DNA from: Lachnospiraceae bacterium
GTDB taxonomy: Bacteria; Bacillota; Clostridia; Lachnospirales; Lachnospiraceae
Reading direction: 5' to 3'
Length of the DNA stretch: 16,244 bases
NCBI GenBank assembly: GCA_900764225.1
Contig: CAAFNG010000042.1
Span: 1 to 16,244, forward strand
The notes below the pieces were generated by a model. It was not told the origin of the DNA and searched no databases. It was given only the letters and a program-made list of their open reading frames with translations. How positions within the stretch are numbered: position 1 is the first letter of the stretch; the number at the start of each line of letters is the position of its first letter. Positions 13,693 through 16,244 of the stretch are shown one piece after another. A program made the translations under genes and the position numbers.

Positions 13693-14211
13693 ATGAATTA
13701 TGATCAATTTTATTTGAAGTATCGAAAAATAGCCAGAATATATGCCTATGGAGTACTGAAAGACTGGCACATTGCAGATGATGTCAGTCAGGATGTGCTT
13801 TATAAAATGTACATCATGAAGAATGATCTGAATTTTGAAAATGAAAAAATGCTTGATGCATTTATACGCAGGTCGGCTGTGAATAAAGCATTGGATTACA
13901 GAAAGAAGGCGAGCTTCCGGCATGAATTTTCATGTCAGGAAGAAATCGCTTCTTTTTTAAACTATGAGACGTATGATGATGCGGAAACGGAGCTGATACG
14001 TAAAGAAGAAAATGAATTTATGAATATGATACTGGAAAAATTTCGTGCAGAGCAGCCAATGAATTATGAAATTCTGATACAGGTTAAATTTGCCGGGATT
14101 CCAGTTGAGACAGTTGCAAGGGAATTCGGTCTGACGAAAAGTGGTGTAAATAACAGGATTTATAAGGCAAAGCGTTGGTTAAAGGAACACTACAGGAAAA
14201 TTTATGGATAA
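13693..14211 (+). CDS. ECF-like sigma-70 family sigma factor
   Basis: The product is 172 residues with sigma region 2 (about 1-75), including DWHIADDVSQDVLYKMY (24-40, the region 2.2 core-binding helix), and region 4 (about 118-168), a helix-turn-helix with VETVAREFGLTKSGVNNRIYKAKRW. There is no region 1.1 or 3, as in ECF sigmas. The ribosome binding site, AAAGAG, is better placed for an upstream ATG at 13685 that opens a three-codon frame (Met-Asn-Lys-stop). Its stop overlaps this start (ATGA), so coupled translation is possible. A likely regulatory partner (15434 onward) lies beyond murG. The target promoters are unknown. Confidence 0.87.
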   Translation: MNYDQFYLKYRKIARIYAYGVLKDWHIADDVSQDVLYKMYIMKNDLNFENEKMLDAFIRRSAVNKALDYRKKASFRHEFSCQEEIASFLNYETYDDAETELIRKEENEFMNMILEKFRAEQPMNYEILIQVKFAGIPVETVAREFGLTKSGVNNRIYKAKRWLKEHYRKIYG

Positions 14212-14220
14212 AAGAAAACC

Positions 14221-14257
14221 CTGCCAGCCCTGATAAGGGAATGGCAGAGCTGTTTTT
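14221..14257. terminator. Bidirectional terminator between the sigma gene and murG
   Basis: CTGCCA (14221-14226) pairs with TGGCAG (14242-14247), with an inner CCCT/AGGG pairing around a short loop. On the plus strand, five T residues follow at 14253-14257. On the minus strand, the stem is followed by GGTTTTCTTTTAT. It can therefore end both convergent transcripts in the 61-bp gap. Confidence 0.7.
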
Positions 14258-14272
14258 GAAGGCGGTTATCTG

Positions 14273-15340
14273 TCAGGCGCGGATACATTCTTCAATAAGA
14301 TCTGTGATCTTACGAATAGAATCTACATGACCGTTTCCTGCCATGGCATCAATATATTTCTGACGATCTGTATAAAGCTGACGAATGGTATCGAGAAGTT
14401 TTGTTTCAGTGATTTCTTCTTCTTCGAGAACCATGCTGAATCCCTGGCGTTCAAAAGAACGTGCATTAAGAATCTGATCACCACGACTGGCTTTGGCTGA
14501 GAGCGGAATCAGAAGGTTTGGTTTATGCAGCTCATTAATTTCACAGATAGCATTGGCACCTGCACGGGAAATTATGATATCAGAAAGCGCGAACAGATCG
14601 GGAAGTTCATCTTTGATATATTCATACTGAACATATCCGGGAGTTCCGTTCAGGTTTTCAGCGGTCTTTCCTTTTCCGCAGAGATGTACGACCTGGAATT
14701 CTTTCAGAAGTTCAGGAAGAATCTTGCGGATGTTATCGTTGACAGAAGCAGCACCAAGACTTCCTCCAATAACCATCAGAACAGGTTTTTCGGAAGTGAA
14801 GCCGCAGAATTTACGTCCGGCTTCAGCATTTCCGTTCAGAAGTTCCTGGCGGATTGGTGTTCCGGTGAGAACTGCTTTATTTGCTGGAAGGTTAGCTACT
14901 GTTTCTGGGAAGTTACAGCAGATTTTTGTTGCAGAAGAAAGGCAGAGTTTATTGGCAAGTCCGGGAGTCATATCAGATTCGTGAATAAGTGCAGGGATTT
15001 TCAGTCGTCCGGCTGCGATTACTACAGGAACGGTTACGAATCCTCCTTTTGAAAAAACGACATCTGGTTTCAATTCTTTCAGAATTTTTCTGGCCTGGCT
15101 GAAGCCTTTCAGTACACGGAACGGATCAGAAAAGTTTTTCAGATCAAAATAACGTCTCAGTTTTCCGGATGAGATTCCATAATAGGGAATACCGAGCTCT
15201 TCGATGAGCTTTTTCTCGATTCCTTCATAGGAACCGATGTAGGAGATTTTATAACCAAGTTCTTTGAGTCTTGGAATCAAAGCGATATTAGGGGTTACAT
15301 GTCCGGCTGTACCGCCGCCGGTAAGTACGATGTGTTTCAT
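14273..15340 (-). CDS. murG: MurG, lipid II-forming GlcNAc transferase
   Basis: The product is 355 residues. It adds GlcNAc from UDP-GlcNAc to undecaprenyl-PP-MurNAc-pentapeptide (lipid I to lipid II) on the inner face of the membrane. GGGTAGHVTPN (8-18) is the N-terminal glycine-rich lipid I loop. SKGGFVTVPV (97-106) and HESDMTPGLANK (120-131) are family segments, and GGSLGAASVN (192-201) and SRAGANAICEINE (258-270) form the nucleotide-sugar site. Length is typical. The ATG at 15340 has AGGAGG eight bases upstream; an in-frame start at 15373 lacks support. The gene stands alone here, with no mur/fts neighbours. Confidence 0.95.
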   Translation of the reverse strand: MKHIVLTGGGTAGHVTPNIALIPRLKELGYKISYIGSYEGIEKKLIEELGIPYYGISSGKLRRYFDLKNFSDPFRVLKGFSQARKILKELKPDVVFSKGGFVTVPVVIAAGRLKIPALIHESDMTPGLANKLCLSSATKICCNFPETVANLPANKAVLTGTPIRQELLNGNAEAGRKFCGFTSEKPVLMVIGGSLGAASVNDNIRKILPELLKEFQVVHLCGKGKTAENLNGTPGYVQYEYIKDELPDLFALSDIIISRAGANAICEINELHKPNLLIPLSAKASRGDQILNARSFERQGFSMVLEEEEITETKLLDTIRQLYTDRQKYIDAMAGNGHVDSIRKITDLIEECIRA

Positions 15341-15375
15341 TTGGATTCCTCCTGAATAGTCATATATTATCATTA

Positions 15376-15404
15376 AATATGAACTCTAACGGAGAAATTG
15401 TCAA
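15376..15404 (-). promoter_or_regulatory. Sigma-A promoter of murG
   Basis: On the minus strand, a perfect TTGACA (forward 15399-15404) is followed after 17 bases by CATATT (forward 15376-15381). The predicted start lies about 30 bases before the murG ATG, so murG is transcribed from its own promoter. Confidence 0.65.
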
Positions 15405-15433
15405 GGAAAGATAGGTTTTGCAGGAGAAAAAAG

Positions 15434-16244
15434 ATGAAAAATTTCAGGGATGAGGAACTGAAAAAATGGCTTGCGGAAGAATATTACCGCGAAGCAGATG
15501 AAATGGAAAGAATTTTGTTTCCAGACGGGAATATTCCTGAGTATGAAGAAACAGAAGAAGAAACGAAAGCTGCTTATGCAAGGCTTGTGGAGAGATTGAA
15601 AGCAGATGGCATTTATGAAGAAGAAAATAACAGTTATGAAACTGATGGTCATAGAGGTAAAAATCTGAAAGATGATGAGAAGATAAAAATTGTATATCTG
15701 CCGGCAAGGAAACAAAACAGATTTGTACGTGTAGCAGCGATTCTTGCTATCTGTGTAGCTGGAGTTTTTGCAGCAGGCATGACCAGTCAGGCGAATCGTA
15801 GTTATTTTATTGATTCGGTTAGATATTGGGTTGGTGATGATACTAAGATAGTAATAGATAATGATAAAAATAGTGATGTATATAGCGTAGATGAAGATAA
15901 TGCAATTGCAAATATAAAGGAACAATTGGGGATAGATGTGCCGTATTTAATGTATCGCCCAAATGGATTGGAATTTAAGAATTATAAGGTAAGCAAAGAC
16001 TTTGAGTATGCAATATTAGAATATCAATATAATGATAAAATTTTATCAATATATATTAATAAGTATAATAATGCAAATAAAAGCAGTGGCGCAAGTTTGG
16101 ATGGAAAAGAAATTGGAACAATTGAACTGGACAAAGAAGATGTTGCGATTCAAATAAAGAAAATAAAAGCGAAAGGAGATAAACAGCCTACTTATATAGC
16201 GTATTGGATTACTTCCTCAGAATTTTATCAGGTTGAATGTCAAA
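15434..16244 (+). CDS. Anti-sigma-like single-pass membrane protein (DUF4367-type), partial
   Basis: The frame is open from ATG 15434 (CAGGAG seven bases upstream) to the window end: 270 complete codons with no stop, so the 3' end is missing. Residues 1-95 are acidic and helical with no zinc motif. RVAAILAICVAGVFAAG (99-115) is a single membrane helix. The rest (116 onward) would be outside the cell and is Asn/Asp/Tyr/Lys-rich. This layout resembles clostridial anti-sigma/DUF4367 proteins paired with ECF sigmas, and such a sigma gene lies about 1.2 kb upstream. The DNA becomes clearly more A/T-rich from about 15830. The role is inferred from architecture and neighbourhood. Confidence 0.72.
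   Translation, partial: MKNFRDEELKKWLAEEYYREADEMERILFPDGNIPEYEETEEETKAAYARLVERLKADGIYEEENNSYETDGHRGKNLKDDEKIKIVYLPARKQNRFVRVAAILAICVAGVFAAGMTSQANRSYFIDSVRYWVGDDTKIVIDNDKNSDVYSVDEDNAIANIKEQLGIDVPYLMYRPNGLEFKNYKVSKDFEYAILEYQYNDKILSIYINKYNNANKSSGASLDGKEIGTIELDKEDVAIQIKKIKAKGDKQPTYIAYWITSSEFYQVECQ

Noticed and set aside
14525..15052. A 175-codon plus-strand frame inside murG
   Set aside because: Antisense to a conserved enzyme; the product is low in recognisable structure and there is no ribosome binding site.
15401..15925. A 174-codon minus-strand frame, Phe/Ile/Tyr-rich
   Set aside because: It is the mirror of an acidic, A/T-rich plus-strand gene that has a clear start signal and matches a known architecture.
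1..16244. CRISPR array, insertion sequence or toxin-antitoxin pair
   Set aside because: No regularly spaced repeats, transposase motifs, terminal inverted repeats or small paired ORFs were seen. The only mobile-element sequence is the adapter mosaic end.

Overview
The window looks like a chromosomal contig end from a Gram-positive gut-type Clostridia, most likely a Lachnospiraceae (Blautia/Dorea/Coprococcus-like). The signs are strong AGGAGG-type ribosome binding sites, purine-rich coding strands, moderate G+C, a tad-type pilus locus with no outer-membrane parts, and DUF-type proteins typical of that family. Genus level is a guess. The first 25 bases are not biological: they match the end of a Nextera transposase adapter, so the window starts at an untrimmed assembly edge.

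Layout. (1) 26-105, minus: the 5' stub of an unidentified protein cut by the contig end. (2) 252-1661, minus: a two-gene operon, SGNH/GDSL hydrolase then GNAT acetyltransferase, with a clear sigma-A promoter at 1693-1721 that also fixes the hydrolase start. (3) 1804-2007, plus: tRNA-Glu(CTC) with its own promoter and terminator. (4) 2114-11703, plus: the main feature, a roughly 9.5 kb tad/Flp pilus operon. Its order is prepilin peptidase, TadZ-like, TadA ATPase, TadB, TadC, Flp pilin (59 aa), DUF5702 pseudopilin-like protein, TadE-like protein with two Zn-ribbon-like Cys modules, second prepilin peptidase, TadE-like pseudopilin, DUF6382-FHA protein. Four junctions overlap by 4 bp (ATGA, GTGA or TTGA). 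(5) 11882-12484, plus: rhomboid intramembrane protease. (6) 12451-13125, minus: an orphan soluble histidine kinase whose 3' end overlaps the rhomboid gene. (7) 13256-14211, plus: HIT hydrolase and an ECF-like sigma factor, ended by a bidirectional terminator. (8) 14273-15340, minus: murG. (9) 15434 to the window end, plus: a single-pass anti-sigma-like/DUF4367-type protein, cut by the window edge.

How the genes work together. The two A24 peptidases would process the Flp pilin and the pilin-like proteins. TadA would power assembly through the TadB/TadC membrane platform, and TadZ would place the machine in the cell. The FHA protein could link the apparatus to Ser/Thr phosphorylation. No secretin, RcpB or RcpC/CpaB gene is present, which fits a single-membrane cell. 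The most unusual points are the doubled Cys modules on a TadE-like protein, two peptidases in one operon, a hairpin placed exactly at the predicted start of the tad transcript, a degenerate TadZ P-loop, and the sigma/anti-sigma-like pair split by murG.
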